From Methylobacterium dankookense (GTDB lineage: Bacteria > Pseudomonadota > Alphaproteobacteria > Rhizobiales > Beijerinckiaceae): a stretch of 64,000 nt of DNA. The stretch spans positions 49,276 through 113,275 of the forward strand of contig NZ_CABFVH010000015.1 in assembly GCF_902141855.1 (NCBI RefSeq), in the 5' to 3' direction. The notes beneath the pieces were generated by a model. It was not told the origin of the DNA. It searched no databases and saw only the letters and a list, made by a program, of their open reading frames with translations. The position numbers and the translations under genes are program-made. The first letter of the stretch is position 1; each line of letters opens with the position of its first letter. Below are positions 56,121 through 64,000 of the stretch, one piece after another.

Positions 56121-56612
56121 TGCGAAGTCCATATTGGGACTCCATTCGCTAACCCTGTCGCTCATTTCCGTCTCAAACAATCTCCCCCTTTGATCCGAAT
56201 CGTAGTACCGATATGGACGGCGATGAGCTGCAGTACGCTACATAGCAATGGCTTATCGAGGAAAGAATGAGGCGTAGATGACTGTAAGTAGGGAGGCATT
56301 CCGGCTGGCGCTAGCGGCGCTCAGGCAGCTCCTGCGCGATGGCGAGGCTAACCGGCCATCGCCCAATGTTACGTCGTCGGGAGTTCCCCGTGCCGGCTGT
56401 GCCCCGGTCCCCGGACAAGGACGCTCGATCGGCGTCCAACGGTAGCAGCAATAACAATCGGCAAAGCGGAAGCTGAAGCCAGTTGAGCGGCGTCGCTCAG
56501 CTCAATCAAATATCTGCGCTGGAGGTTAGAGTCATGACTGCGGTAGGACAATATATAGTATTATCAGACTAAAAGAACAACATAAATTCAGTCGAAACAT
56601 AAGGTTAAAACC
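56121..56612. other. Gene-poor region
   Basis: About 490 nt with mixed composition. The only open frame of note is a 55-codon ORF at 56278-56445, with no homology I recognise. The last 80 nt are AT-rich and probably hold the promoter of the gene at 56613. Confidence 0.45.
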
Positions 56613-57119
56613 ATGAATACCTACGATGTGTACGAGAAGTTCGTCGCCAACATGATCGAGCATGCCCGTGAACAAGAAGTCGCCATGTCACTTATGGACC
56701 AGGTACGGCAGTCAAAGCATATGCTCGATCAGGTTCGGCACCATGACGCATTTCTTGCTCTGATCCCTAACGATGGCGCTGTTGGCGGTCATTCGCTGTA
56801 CGTCATTACAGGCCAAGACGTACTGGAAGGAGCCGGTTTCAACTTAGCTGTCGTCGAACAAGTGGGCAACCCTGTTCAACCGCGTCCCCGCCGCCTCAAC
56901 CGGCCGCTGCGGGTGGGAGCCTTCCTTGTCGGATCCTACAGAGAGGCTCGATACTTAGATATCAGCCTCGGGGATTCTGCCTCTTCCAAGAAGATGCGGA
57001 AGTGGCAAGAGAGAGACGGTGGGCCTGAGGCCATTCGGAATATGCGCCAAGCTATTACGCCGGCGGGGCGAGCTTACATCCGCGCCAACCCTCACCTGTT
57101 TCGGGCTGAGTACCACTAA
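56613..57119 (+). CDS. Hypothetical protein of the island
   Basis: The 168-residue product is soluble, with a helical N-terminus (YDVYEKFVANMIEHAREQEV; MDQVRQSKHMLDQVRHHDAF) and a mixed C-terminus rich in Arg. Base composition is lower in GC than neighbours, suggesting recent acquisition. It has no known motif. Confidence 0.62.
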   Translation: MNTYDVYEKFVANMIEHAREQEVAMSLMDQVRQSKHMLDQVRHHDAFLALIPNDGAVGGHSLYVITGQDVLEGAGFNLAVVEQVGNPVQPRPRRLNRPLRVGAFLVGSYREARYLDISLGDSASSKKMRKWQERDGGPEAIRNMRQAITPAGRAYIRANPHLFRAEYH

Positions 57120-57307
57120 CAGCCTGTTCAACCCGCTAACGACATGGCGGCGCTCGGAGGTTGTGAGCGTGAGCAAATAATAGTTTCCAGTAAAACCGTT
57201 CAATACCAGCAGTCATAGCGGAGTTGATCCATACCCTCACCGAGACGACCAAGCCAACTATTTTTACTTGCAGATTTGGTCCTCATTTACCCGCCCGAGG
57301 AGTGTTC

Positions 57308-57568
57308 ATGCCCCGCCCGTCATCGCGCCCACCTCATCCAGGCCGGACGCCGGCCGAGCGCCGTGCCCTCGACAGCATCGGCTGTGGGAGGACCACGCCA
57401 ACAATGCACTCAAAGGTTCGCCAAAACCTGATCGCCTCCGGATTGATTGTGCAGTGCGGGGAACGGGTATTTGGCACGGGGCCCTCTGCCATCCGCGTGC
57501 CGGAGTACGAGATGCCGATCCCAGTTCATATGCAGTGGTGCTCCGCCGTCGCTGCGGTCGATGAGTAA
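57308..57568 (+). CDS. Small hypothetical protein
   Basis: The 86-residue product starts at ATG with GAGGAG 7 nt upstream. The motif TMHSKVRQNLIASGLIVQCG looks like a small winged-helix segment. The frame is open upstream but without conserved sequence. Function unknown. Confidence 0.5.
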   Translation: MPRPSSRPPHPGRTPAERRALDSIGCGRTTPTMHSKVRQNLIASGLIVQCGERVFGTGPSAIRVPEYEMPIPVHMQWCSAVAAVDE

Positions 57569-57975
57569 CGGCCGACGAGTAAATAGCGACATCTAAGGCC
57601 GGCGCACGATGATCCCGACTGGTTGCCCAGCGTACAAGTTGCTGGCATTTGGCCAGCTTCCTCTGCACGGCCATGCTCGTCGGCGGCCAGAGCGAACTGT
57701 GGTGCAGATTTGGCCACAACGAACTCTACGACAGGGACGGATAGACAGAGAATTTGACTCTTACCGGAGTCGAGCCAGCCCCTCCGCCCCCGCCCTTCTC
57801 TAGACCGCTCGGATTTGGGCGACCCAGACGAGGGCAGGCTCCTCGCGAGAGGACTTAACAACAGCCACTCAGCGGCGCCGTGCTGACCTCGCTCATGGCA
57901 CGCTTCCTAGCTGGATACCCGGCTATCGAGCTCGACCTCGACTACAGCGACCTCTGGATCAGCGAGGGGGCTCGG
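57569..57975. other. Gene-free stretch before the ImmA-like gene
   Basis: About 400 nt at the 3' end of the minus-strand ImmA-like gene. Open frames here are short and show no protein-like pattern. I see no RNA gene or repeat. Confidence 0.4.
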
Positions 57976-58872
57976 CTATCGAAGCCGTCCAAGGGCCTCG
58001 AAACGGTCCACCACGTCGGGCTCCGATTCCTCGCGCGGGCGCAACCTCGGAACCGCGTCGTCCAACTGCAGGATGGTAATCACCCTTTCGTGCGCCGTGG
58101 CATGCACCGTGTACTCCTCGACCTCCTCGTCGAACCAGACGCCGGGCGGATGACGGATGCCGGCCCTGCATCGATCGGCGAGCGCGGGCTGCGCGGCGCC
58201 TGAGGCCTCGTGGATCGGCTGAGGCGGACCCGATGTCCTGAAGAAGCGGCCGGTTCGATGCGCCGCCGTGCTCGACCACGACCACAGGACATAGCTGTCC
58301 TTCGAGACGACGATGACGGCCCGACGCTCCGTGTATTCGAGCCAGCGCAACATGAGCGCCGTCAACGAGACCCCGTAACGGCCGGCCAGCGCGCCGAGAT
58401 CCTCCAGCGTGGGCTTCGCTTTCGGATCCAGCTGCCGCCGCATGTCGTGGAGCGGCATCAGGAGCGAGGCCGCGAAGGTATCAGCCTCCTTCTCGATCAC
58501 CCTGATGTCGCGCTGGGAGAGGTCCCCAACCTTGCAGTAGATGCCGTCGGCCGGTAGCAGGTGGCGATGCATGAGGTAGTGACCGGCCTCGTGCGCCACC
58601 GTGAACCGTCGGCGTCCCTCGTTCGCCGAGGCGTTGCAGATCACCAGCCAGCCCCGGGGATCGCCGCGCATCGGAACGAGCGCGCCCTCGAAGCCCTTCA
58701 GGGGCTGGGTCTCGACGCCGAGCACCGGGTCGTCCGGCCACCGCGCGCGCGAGATCTCAAGGATCAGCTGCTCGATGTCGACCGGATACCGGTCTTCCGC
58801 CTTCGCCAGGTCCAGCAGCTGCGTCAGGTCGTTGGCCCACCGCGTCGGCGCCAACCCCGCGGAAGAAGCCAT
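57976..58872 (-). CDS. ImmA/IrrE-family metallopeptidase
   Basis: The 298-residue protein has the zinc-peptidase signature H94-E-A-G-H98 (FTVAHEAGHYLMH) and the downstream Glu-containing segment EKEADTFAASLLMPLHDMRR typical of COG2856. The region before it (RGWLVICNASANEGRRRF) also fits. ImmA-type peptidases cleave XRE repressors of mobile elements, while IrrE-type ones act in stress response. Here an XRE gene lies directly upstream on the same strand, 97 nt away, so a repressor-protease pair is likely. ATG 58872 is chosen over an upstream open frame without conserved sequence. Confidence 0.88.
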   Translation of the reverse strand: MASSAGLAPTRWANDLTQLLDLAKAEDRYPVDIEQLILEISRARWPDDPVLGVETQPLKGFEGALVPMRGDPRGWLVICNASANEGRRRFTVAHEAGHYLMHRHLLPADGIYCKVGDLSQRDIRVIEKEADTFAASLLMPLHDMRRQLDPKAKPTLEDLGALAGRYGVSLTALMLRWLEYTERRAVIVVSKDSYVLWSWSSTAAHRTGRFFRTSGPPQPIHEASGAAQPALADRCRAGIRHPPGVWFDEEVEEYTVHATAHERVITILQLDDAVPRLRPREESEPDVVDRFEALGRLR

Positions 58873-58969
58873 GCCCGCAACCTCGAATCGGTCCTGACCC
58901 AAACTCGCAGGAAGCCGCCGCTTCCACAACGCGGTCAAGGTCGGAACCGTCGGGGCTGAAGGCCCGCGG

Positions 58970-59287
58970 TCAGCGCTTGAAGGTCTCCGTGATGCGCCGG
59001 ATCTGCTCCTTCACGGACGGGTCGAGCCCCTTGTACTTGCGGAAGAACGCCTCGTCCTCGGCAGTCGCCAGATCGGCCTCGCTGTCCATGAGGTAGTCGG
59101 CCGTGACGCCGAGAGCCTTCGCGATGCGGTCGATCTTCTCCGCGGACGGACGTGGCGGGTTCTTGTTCTCAAGCTCCCACACGTACGACTTGCTCGACCC
59201 GGTCCGCTCGGCGAGCTGGTCGAGCGTCAGGCCGGCCTTCTTACGCAGCTCCCGGATCTTCTCGCCGAAGGTTGCCACGTCGCTCAC
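58970..59287 (-). CDS. XRE-family HTH repressor
   Basis: The 105-residue regulator has a classic lambda-type HTH: FGEKIRELRKKAGLTLDQLA followed by ERTGSSKSYVWELENK and ALGVTADYL. A C-terminal acidic/helical tail (PSVKEQIRRITETFK) is probably for dimerisation or for contact with the peptidase. GTG 59287 is taken as the start; GTG 59278 or ATG 59311 are possible. It is divergent from the metallo-beta-lactamase/E2-E1-JAB operon and so a candidate regulator of it; it may instead control the whole mobile element. Confidence 0.88.
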   Translation of the reverse strand: MSDVATFGEKIRELRKKAGLTLDQLAERTGSSKSYVWELENKNPPRPSAEKIDRIAKALGVTADYLMDSEADLATAEDEAFFRKYKGLDPSVKEQIRRITETFKR

Positions 59288-59433
59288 CACTCCCGCCGAT
59301 CCCCGGCCCATCCCGTGTTCGCTGTAGGATAACACGAGGGGCTTGAATCGCGACCCGCCGTAGCCCACGTTCGGAGTAGGCATACACAATGGTTCGTTGA
59401 TCCGACCACAGTCGGCCGAGGCGGAGCACCGAC

Positions 59434-60564
59434 ATGACGGCGTCCACGGTTCATTTCCGCGTCGGCAACGGCGACATGGCCCTGATCGAGTTGGAGGACG
59501 GCCGGACGATCCTGGTCGATGTCAACGCACGCCAGCCGGGCGCCGACATCCCAGACGTCATTGCGCAGCTCCGCAAGCGCCTGAAGCGGGACGCCTCTGG
59601 GCGGCTCTACCTCGACGCATTCCTGCTCACCCACCCCGACCAGGACCACTGCCGCGGCCTGCGCGAGCACTTCCATCTCGGCCCGCCCGAGACCTGGTTC
59701 AAGACATCCGACAAGATCGTCATCCGCGAGATGTGGTCGAGCCCAATCGTGTTCAGGCGCGCGAGCCGCGACCACAAGCTGTGCGAGGACGCGGATGCCT
59801 GGGCCTGCGAGGCGCGGCGGCGCGTCAAGCGCTTCCGCGCGTTGGGGATCGGCTCGGACGGCGAGCGCATCCGCATCATGGGCGAGGACGTCGACGGCAA
59901 GACCGACGACCTCGGGCCGATCCTCGTCAAGATCGACGAGGAATTCTCGTCGATCTGCAGCGCGACGAGCCAATTCAAGGCCCGGTTGATCGCCCCCATG
60001 CCCGCCTCGGACAACGAGGAAGACGAGATCCTGTCGAAGAACAACTCCAGCGTGATCCTCGGGCTGGCCATCCAGGCCGACGGCTACGCCGACGCCTCGC
60101 GTTACTTGTTCGGCGGTGATGCCGAGGTCGGGATTTGGGAGCAGGTCTGGGACCGCAACAAGGAGCGCAAGCACGTCCTCGAATACGACGTGCTCGTCGC
60201 TCCCCATCACTGCAGCTGGCGGAGCCTCTCCTGGGACAGCTGGTCGGACTACGGCGAGGACGCCGAGGTCAGCGAAGCCGCGCGGTCCGCGCTCGGCCAA
60301 GCCCGCTCCGGCGCCGAGGTGATCGCCAGCAGCAAGAAGGTGAAGGACGACCACGACGATCCCCCCTGCATTCGCGCCAAGCGCGAGTACGAGGACATCG
60401 TCGAGCCCCAGAAAGGCACCTTCACCTGCATCGCCGACCGCCCGGGCAGCGACCCCTACGAGATCGAGGTGACCCATGCCGGGCACAAGCCGAAGCGACC
60501 GACGGTCTCGGCGACGGTGGCAGCATCGACCGGCATCGGCGCCACCCCGCTCCCCCATGGCTGA
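59434..60564 (+). CDS. Metallo-beta-lactamase-fold hydrolase of the ubiquitin-like operon
   Basis: The 376-residue protein has the MBL metal motif H67-P-D69-Q-D71-H72 inside AFLLTHPDQDHCRGL, an N-terminal MBL strand pair (MALIELEDGRTILVDVNA), the later YLFGGDAEVGIWEQVW and VLVAPHHCSWRSLSW with further ligands. It belongs to the ComEC/competence-like MBL group, whose substrates are often nucleotides or nucleic acids. The C-terminal ~35 residues are Lys/Pro/Thr/Ser-rich, look disordered and end in Gly. It overlaps the next gene by 8 nt. MBL genes beside E2-E1-JAB genes have been noted in surveys of prokaryotic ubiquitin-like systems, which I recall but cannot verify here. Confidence 0.83.
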   Translation: MTASTVHFRVGNGDMALIELEDGRTILVDVNARQPGADIPDVIAQLRKRLKRDASGRLYLDAFLLTHPDQDHCRGLREHFHLGPPETWFKTSDKIVIREMWSSPIVFRRASRDHKLCEDADAWACEARRRVKRFRALGIGSDGERIRIMGEDVDGKTDDLGPILVKIDEEFSSICSATSQFKARLIAPMPASDNEEDEILSKNNSSVILGLAIQADGYADASRYLFGGDAEVGIWEQVWDRNKERKHVLEYDVLVAPHHCSWRSLSWDSWSDYGEDAEVSEAARSALGQARSGAEVIASSKKVKDDHDDPPCIRAKREYEDIVEPQKGTFTCIADRPGSDPYEIEVTHAGHKPKRPTVSATVAASTGIGATPLPHG

Positions 60565-62887
60565 CACGGCGGCGCTGCCGCAGGGACCCGACGCGCCGCC
60601 GCGGGCGGTGGCGCGCGCCCTCCGCCTCATCGCCCTGCATCCGTCCGTCCGCGCGGTCGAGAGCGCGCACTCGGCCGAGACCGGGCTCACCACCGCGACC
60701 GTGCTGATCGACGCGAACCTTCCCGCGCGGTGGCGGGTCCGCGGATGGGCCGACAACGGCGTGCGCGCCGAGGAGCCCGTCACCTTCGTGTTCTCAGCGA
60801 CCTACCCGCTGCAGGAGCCCTACGTTCACCTGCGCGAGGATTTCGACCGCAGCCACCCCCATCTCCAGCCGAGGGGCCCGGCGCATCCGCCCGAGCCCTG
60901 CCTGCTGCTCGGCTCCGTCCGGGAACTGCTGCGCTCCCGGGGCATCGTCGGCCTCGTCGAGCAGGTCGCGGACTGGATCGAGCGCGCGGCCCTCGTGAGG
61001 CTCAACGATGCGAGCCGGGGATGGGAGGTCACCCGCCGGGACGAGATCGACGACCTCGCCATCCTCGACACCGCCTGGGTCCGCGCACTCCCGGGCCGAG
61101 ACGCCGGATGCGACGGCTACATCGCCGTGTACGCCGCCGTCAGCGCTGCGGATCGGCCCGAGAGCTACCGCCTCATCGTCTCGACGCATCGCCACGGCCT
61201 CACCGATGGAGATTGCCGGTGGCGCTCCGAGGCGAACTCGGAGACTGAGCGCTGCGGCGACGCCCTCGCCCTGATCGCGTGGTCCGGCCGCGCGCCGTCC
61301 GGCGGGCCCTTCGTGGCGAGCGACTACCTGCCGGAATCGGTGGTCGACGTCGCCTCGCTCCACGCCAGGGCGAACGTGCTCGGCTGCGGGGAGCAGCTGC
61401 GGGCCAAGCTCGGCCTGCTGCAGTCGCGGCTCCGCGACAAGAGCAGCGACGTCCCGCATCCGGTTCTCGTCATCCTGCTCGCGCGCCGCCCCTTCGACGT
61501 GGCCGGCGCGAACTCGCCGATCGAGATCTGCCCCTACCTGATCGAGGTGCGGGGCAAGGACGACCTCGGCCCGGCGAGCGGGAAGCCGGTGCGCCTCGTC
61601 GCGCCGCTTGAGCAGGTATCGGCCGACCTTATGCGGCTCGCCTCGGGCGAGGAGGCGGGCGCCGGCCCTGCGAGATGGACGCTCCTCGGCTGCGGCAGCG
61701 TCGGTTCGAAGATCGCGACGCACATGGCCCGCTCAGGGCGGGGCCCGTCCGTCCTGATCGACCGCGACGGGATGAGGCCGCACAACTACGCCCGGCACGC
61801 CCTCTTCCCGACGAGCAGGGCCGAGCAGCTCCAGAGCGCCGACAAGGCTCCCCTGCTCGGCAAGAGCCTCGTCGAGTTCAACGAGGCGATTGGCACCGTT
61901 ACGACGGACATCGTCGCGCGGCTGGCGGACCCCGCGACGGCAGCCGACGCCTTCCGGTCGGACGCCGCCTTCGTGGTCAACGCGACGGGCTCGCTCGCGG
62001 TGCGCGAGGCGCTCTGCCTGCAACACGTGATGGCGACACGCCCGAGGGTGGTCGAGACCTGCCTACTCGGCGCCGGCCGCATCGCCTACATGGCCGTCGA
62101 GGGGCCGGCCGCGAACCCGTCGCTCGGCGACATCGCCGCCGAGGCGTATCGCGCGCTCTCGGCGGATATCGCCACGTCGACGATCGTCTTCGGCCCCGAT
62201 GCTGCGGCACGGCAGATCGCCATCGGTCAGGGATGCTCCTCGCTGACCTTCCCGATGACGGACGCCCACCTCTCCGCGATGACCGCCCCGATGGCCACGG
62301 TGCTCGGCAAGCTTCACGCTGGCGGGCTGCCGACGGCGGGAGGCGAGCTCCTGATCGGCCTTGGGGCCGAGGACGGCCTCGGCCAGAGCTGGACCCATGC
62401 GGCAATCGAGCCCTGGACCGTCGTGCGGGAGGCGTCGGCCGGCGAGCCGGGCATCCGGGTAAGTCCCCGGGTCGACGCCGAGATCGCGCGGGAGGTGGCC
62501 GCCCATCCCGGCAGCGAGACGGGCGGCATCATCCTCGGCCGCTACTCCGACGTCACCGATAGCTTCCATGTCGTAGACACCCTTCCGGCGCCTCCCGACA
62601 GCCGATTTTCCCCCGAGGAGTTCGTGCTCGGCGTCGAAGGCCTACCCGAGCGCCTCCAGGATTTGGTCGAGCGCAGCGGCGGCAGCCTCTATCCCCTCGG
62701 CACCTGGCACAACCACCTCGTCACCAGCGGCCCCTCCCACAAGGACATGGCCACCGCGCTGAGGCTCGCCGTTGAGCAGGCCTTCCCGCTGCTGATGCTG
62801 ATCCACACGCCCGGGGGCTATCGATTCCTCGGGGTCGAGGCGACCGCGGGCCCGTCCGTCAGCGCCCCTTCGCGAGAGGCCGCGTGA
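60557..62887 (+). CDS. E2-E1-JAB fusion: ubiquitin-like conjugation and deconjugation enzyme
   Basis: A 776-residue protein fuses three activities. The N-terminal E2/UBC-like domain (about 1-165) has HPHLQPRGP and Cys115 in PPEPCLLLGS. The E1/ThiF domain (about 370-610) has G378CGSVG383 for ATP binding, then LIDRDGMRPHNYARH, and a candidate catalytic Cys560 in GQGCSSLTF. The JAB/MPN domain (about 640-765) has E654 in SETGGIILG and H718-N-H720...D730 (JAMM zinc site; one residue shorter than usual between H720 and D730). A ~200-residue insert of unknown fold links E2 and E1. It would activate, conjugate and remove a C-terminal tag, as the separate Cap2 and Cap3 do in type II CBASS. It overlaps both neighbours. 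Confidence 0.88.
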   Translation: MADTAALPQGPDAPPRAVARALRLIALHPSVRAVESAHSAETGLTTATVLIDANLPARWRVRGWADNGVRAEEPVTFVFSATYPLQEPYVHLREDFDRSHPHLQPRGPAHPPEPCLLLGSVRELLRSRGIVGLVEQVADWIERAALVRLNDASRGWEVTRRDEIDDLAILDTAWVRALPGRDAGCDGYIAVYAAVSAADRPESYRLIVSTHRHGLTDGDCRWRSEANSETERCGDALALIAWSGRAPSGGPFVASDYLPESVVDVASLHARANVLGCGEQLRAKLGLLQSRLRDKSSDVPHPVLVILLARRPFDVAGANSPIEICPYLIEVRGKDDLGPASGKPVRLVAPLEQVSADLMRLASGEEAGAGPARWTLLGCGSVGSKIATHMARSGRGPSVLIDRDGMRPHNYARHALFPTSRAEQLQSADKAPLLGKSLVEFNEAIGTVTTDIVARLADPATAADAFRSDAAFVVNATGSLAVREALCLQHVMATRPRVVETCLLGAGRIAYMAVEGPAANPSLGDIAAEAYRALSADIATSTIVFGPDAAARQIAIGQGCSSLTFPMTDAHLSAMTAPMATVLGKLHAGGLPTAGGELLIGLGAEDGLGQSWTHAAIEPWTVVREASAGEPGIRVSPRVDAEIAREVAAHPGSETGGIILGRYSDVTDSFHVVDTLPAPPDSRFSPEEFVLGVEGLPERLQDLVERSGGSLYPLGTWHNHLVTSGPSHKDMATALRLAVEQAFPLLMLIHTPGGYRFLGVEATAGPSVSAPSREAA

Positions 62888-63690
62888 TGTTCCACCTCGA
62901 TCGCTACACCCTGAACGCCCGCGTGCTGCCGATGCTCGTGGTCGCCTTCCCCCTGGTGCTGGCGGCCTATCCCTGGCTGCCGGCCGAGGCCTTCGCCAAG
63001 GACGACTGGGTGGGCATCGCGCTGAAGACCATCTCCACCGGTGCCGGCGCGACCGTCTTGGCGACCCTGCTGTCGTTCCCCGCGCGCACCTTCGGCACCC
63101 GGCTTGAGGAGCGGCTCTGGCGCGAGTGGGGCGGTGCGCCCTCCATGCAATACCTGCGGTACCGGCATTCGGAGCTCGACCGCCGCCAGACCGCGATCCT
63201 ACACACGAAGATCGCGAGGCTCGATCCCAGCCTGCACGTTCCGAGCGCCGAGGAAGAGGAGCGCGACCCCGCTGGGGCGGACCAGTGCTACGAGAGCATG
63301 GTGCGCGTGCTGCGCGCCCGGACCTGGGGGCCGAAGAACTTTCCCCTGCTGTTCGACGAGAACGTCAGCTACGGCTTCCGCCGGAACCTACTCGGGATGC
63401 GCCCGTTCGGCCTCGCGATCAGCCTCGTCGGCATCATCTCCGGGGCGATCGCAATCTGGCTGGGCCATTTCGCTTGGCCGATCGTCGCGCTCTGCGCGGT
63501 GGCAGGCATCTACGTGCTGGCCAACGGGCCGCGGGAGCTCAGGAAGCAGGCCGAACGGTACGCCCGACGCTTGTTCGAGACCGTAGATCGCCTGCTGCCC
63601 GCCCCGGCTGCCACGCATGCAAAGGAGCCGGAGGCGAAGCCCCGTCGGAAATCATCCAAGCAGGCTGCCGGGGAAACAACCGGAACGTAG
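62887..63690 (+). CDS. Membrane protein of the E2-E1-JAB operon, candidate effector
   Basis: The 267-residue protein has four predicted TM segments: residues 11-31 (RVLPMLVVAFPLVLAAYPWL), 44-65 (IALKTISTGAGATVLATLLS), and a pair at 175-213 (FGLAISLVGIISGAIAIWLG; FAWPIVALCAVAGIYVLAN). A ~100-residue soluble region lies between the pairs. The motif NVSYGFRRNLLGMRPFG precedes the second pair. The C-terminal tail is Lys-rich. The start overlaps the previous stop (GTGATG, GTG 62884 also possible), so it is the third gene of the operon. It may be the membrane effector or target of the conjugation; family unknown to me. Confidence 0.7.
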   Translation: MFHLDRYTLNARVLPMLVVAFPLVLAAYPWLPAEAFAKDDWVGIALKTISTGAGATVLATLLSFPARTFGTRLEERLWREWGGAPSMQYLRYRHSELDRRQTAILHTKIARLDPSLHVPSAEEEERDPAGADQCYESMVRVLRARTWGPKNFPLLFDENVSYGFRRNLLGMRPFGLAISLVGIISGAIAIWLGHFAWPIVALCAVAGIYVLANGPRELRKQAERYARRLFETVDRLLPAPAATHAKEPEAKPRRKSSKQAAGETTGT

Positions 63691-64000
63691 GGGCCGGCGC
63701 AGGACGAGCATCGGTGACTGAGGCTGTCGCATCGGGGGGAGGCCGAGCCGCCTCCGGTCAAGCTGGCCGCGAACCTTGCCAGGTCGCATGGCCGTCATCA
63801 GCGACTTGAACCCGAATGTCGCCATGGCGCCTCGTGACGGCGACCTCGCCAGAGAAGCGCTTGTACTTGTTGGATGCGTCGGTCTCGGGACGCCCACCCA
63901 CTGTCCGTCGTCAGATGATTTGAGACGGTTTGCGGTGCTCAGGAACGGAGGCTCTGGTCCACCTTGGTTGAGAGGTTAGGCAGCCTGCGCGTGGTGGCGC
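63691..64000. other. Island sequence without a recognised gene at window end
   Basis: About 310 nt downstream of the operon. Open frames on both strands are short and I recognise no protein, tRNA-end repeat or terminator. It could contain the edge of another mobile-element gene that continues past the window. Confidence 0.35.

Noticed and set aside
57880..58203. Plus-strand frame opposite the ImmA-like gene
   Set aside because: It overlaps the 3' part of a gene with a clear HEAGH peptidase motif and shows no conserved pattern.
62887..63690. Reading the membrane protein as a ubiquitin-like or CD-NTase partner
   Set aside because: It has four TM segments, no beta-grasp or nucleotidyltransferase motif, and does not end in Gly-Gly.
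63776..63979. Small plus-strand frame at the window end
   Set aside because: No ribosome site, no recognisable pattern, and minus-strand alternatives are equally open.

Overview
This is about 64 kb of high-GC DNA from an alphaproteobacterium, most likely Methylobacteriaceae (Methylobacterium or a close relative). I infer this from gene content, frequent GTG and TTG starts, the long alphaproteobacterial-type LigA and the interspersed GC-rich palindromic repeats; it is not proven.

Positions 1-47111 look like chromosomal backbone with accessory patches. On the left are the start of a secreted beta-helix protein, tRNA-Pro(CGG), a phosphopantetheinyl transferase and ligA. Next is a small AT-richer patch (about 5.1-6.6 kb) with a truncated WcbI-like remnant and an overlapping BPSL0067/STY0301 gene pair, the families of the Tae2 amidase effector and its Tai2 immunity protein of type VI secretion. 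A minus-strand cell-surface operon follows (OpgC acyltransferase, SGNH hydrolase, Wzx-type flippase, FemAB/BioF2-type GNAT). Then come a Kef/YbaL antiporter, a YihY/BrkB membrane protein, a TonB-dependent receptor joined to a PepSY reductase-like gene, and polA.

From 22.8 to 32.0 kb lies an exopolysaccharide locus: three glycosyltransferases, a Wzz/GumC-like chain-length protein, a cupin/JmjC-like protein, another GNAT and another flippase. It is followed by two signalling genes: a GAF-PAS-GGDEF-PAS-PAS-GGDEF-EAL protein and a PAS-PAS-HTH protein. A tartrate-type catabolic cluster comes next: a GntR repressor divergent from an MFS transporter, tartrate dehydrogenase and pyruvate kinase, with two visible palindromic operators. 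A second TonB-dependent receptor (a paralogue of the first), an acyl-CoA synthetase and a family 2 glycosyltransferase close the backbone.

An accessory island starts right after tRNA-Ser(GCU) (47020-47111) and runs to the window end. It holds an orphan beta-class DNA methyltransferase, many small overlapping genes of phage or integrative-element type, a Lon-like AAA+ ATPase without a protease domain, two genes interrupted by in-frame TAG codons, and an XRE repressor with an ImmA/IrrE-type metallopeptidase. No integrase is visible, so the right border probably lies beyond 64000.

The most interesting system is the three-gene operon at 59434-63690: a metallo-beta-lactamase-fold protein, a single-polypeptide E2-E1-JAB ubiquitin-conjugation/deconjugation enzyme, and a membrane protein. 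All three overlap, and they run divergently from the XRE/ImmA pair. There is no recognisable ubiquitin-like protein or CD-NTase, so the conjugated substrate is unknown. I regard it as a candidate ubiquitin-like anti-phage or stress-response system.
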